Part shown: positions 63,763 to 64,000 of the stretch, in pieces
Numbering within the stretch: position 1 is the first letter of the stretch
How the letters are laid out: the number at the start of each line of letters is the position of its first letter
Assembly (NCBI RefSeq): GCF_014837105.1
Contig: NZ_JACSPO010000001.1
Span: forward strand, 1,219,088-1,283,087
Reading direction: 5' to 3'
DNA: 64,000 nucleotides
From: Oceanitalea stevensii
Lineage (GTDB): Bacteria; Actinomycetota; Actinomycetes; Actinomycetales; Actinomycetaceae
Translations under genes and position numbers: made by a program
The notes under the pieces: generated by a model
The model's input: the letters and a program-made list of their open reading frames with translations, nothing else
Told to the model about the DNA's origin: nothing
The model's database searches: none

Positions 63763-64000
63763 TCAGTAGACGCGCCGGGTGAGCGGGCGCAGGCCGGTCG
63801 GGACGACGAGGGTGAGCCCGTGGCGGGCGAGGACGGTGGCGACCTCGTCCGCCGGGAGGGACCCGAGCCGCTCCAGGGTGAGCGTCCGCCCGGGCAGCCC
63901 GGGGCGCAGGCCCAGCACCGTCGTCGACATCGGGGCGTGCTGCGGGTACCGCAGCAGGGCGGCGTCCTCGTCGTCGTGGGCGGGCCCGCCGCCCCGCGGG
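63763..64000 (-). CDS. C-terminal fragment of an unidentified protein
   Basis: An open frame on the minus strand that ends in a TGA at 63765-63763 and runs off the window. The visible 79 residues are Arg/Leu/Pro-rich, with LGSLPADEVATVLARHGL near the end. No stop interrupts it. I do not recognise a family. The true start is outside the window. Confidence 0.5.
   Translation of the reverse strand, partial: PRGGGPAHDDEDAALLRYPQHAPMSTTVLGLRPGLPGRTLTLERLGSLPADEVATVLARHGLTLVVPTGLRPLTRRVY

Overview
The window is a contiguous stretch of a very GC-rich actinobacterial chromosome. BldC, a DUF3073 protein, a DUF222/HNH endonuclease, a FadA2-FabG4-HtdX type lipid cluster, MT0933-like and LppM-like proteins and a HAIR-type heat-shock operator in front of clpB all point to Actinomycetota. 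Gene content and gene order look most like Micrococcales of the Intrasporangiaceae/Ornithinimicrobiaceae kind; that placement is inference from recall, not a search. There is no prophage, insertion sequence or CRISPR array. This is core chromosome with a few accessory genes.

Layout. 1-2.4 kb: tRNA-Lys, two small hypothetical genes and a DEAD-box RNA helicase. 2.6-6.7 kb: a secreted DUF2207 membrane protein, a GlsB/YeaQ-type membrane protein, and an MsrB/GNAT/endonuclease-fold group. 6.7-10.8 kb: PfkB kinase, SurE, an XRE regulator with its membrane partner, a zinc-type CDF exporter and a metallopeptidase. 10.9-11.3 kb: tRNA-Glu, tRNA-Asp and tRNA-Phe. 11.4-16.4 kb: one giant secreted nuclease/5'-nucleotidase. 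16.7-18.2 kb: holin-X and DUF3618 envelope proteins, BldC and DUF3073.

18.3-28.2 kb is a long minus-strand run: purL, gdhA, a DUF2255-like protein, CutC, a sterol-carrier-like protein, a membrane protein, an RNB ribonuclease, purF and purM. 28.4-29.8 kb is a DUF222/HNH gene. 29.9-36.4 kb is a fatty-acid cluster: acyl-CoA oxidase-like dehydrogenase and its TetR regulator on one strand, thiolase, high-molecular-weight FabG and MaoC dehydratase on the other, with an operator between them. 36.4-38.9 kb: an EamA transporter under a tandem glycine riboswitch, divergent from alanine dehydrogenase. 38.9-46.2 kb: purQ, purS, a desaturase, purC, purD, an LppM-like lipoprotein, a DUF2249 protein and purA. 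Nine purine genes (L, F, M, Q, S, C, D, A and the glycine-linked context) are therefore spread through 28 kb.

46.4-49.4 kb is a partner-switching module (STAS, PAS-GAF-PP2C-HATPase, STAS). 49.5-58.4 kb carries fbaA, a TrmH methyltransferase, lemA, pyrE, xthA, a patatin, a serine hydrolase and clpB. 58.5-64 kb has a Pro-rich small protein, an amidase, an MT0933-like antitoxin-like protein, a prolyl-oligopeptidase-family enzyme, a Gly/Tyr/Gln-rich membrane protein and the C-terminal end of one more gene.

Two architectural habits stand out. Many genes have an A-N3-T type -10 box ending 6-8 bases before the start codon, implying leaderless mRNAs. Convergent pairs are separated by shared hairpins, one of which is a perfect 37-base-pair inverted repeat. 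The strongest leads for follow-up are the glycine-riboswitch-controlled EamA transporter, the giant nuclease-nucleotidase fusion, the tandem palindromes at the XRE promoter and the bidirectional TetR operator of the lipid cluster.
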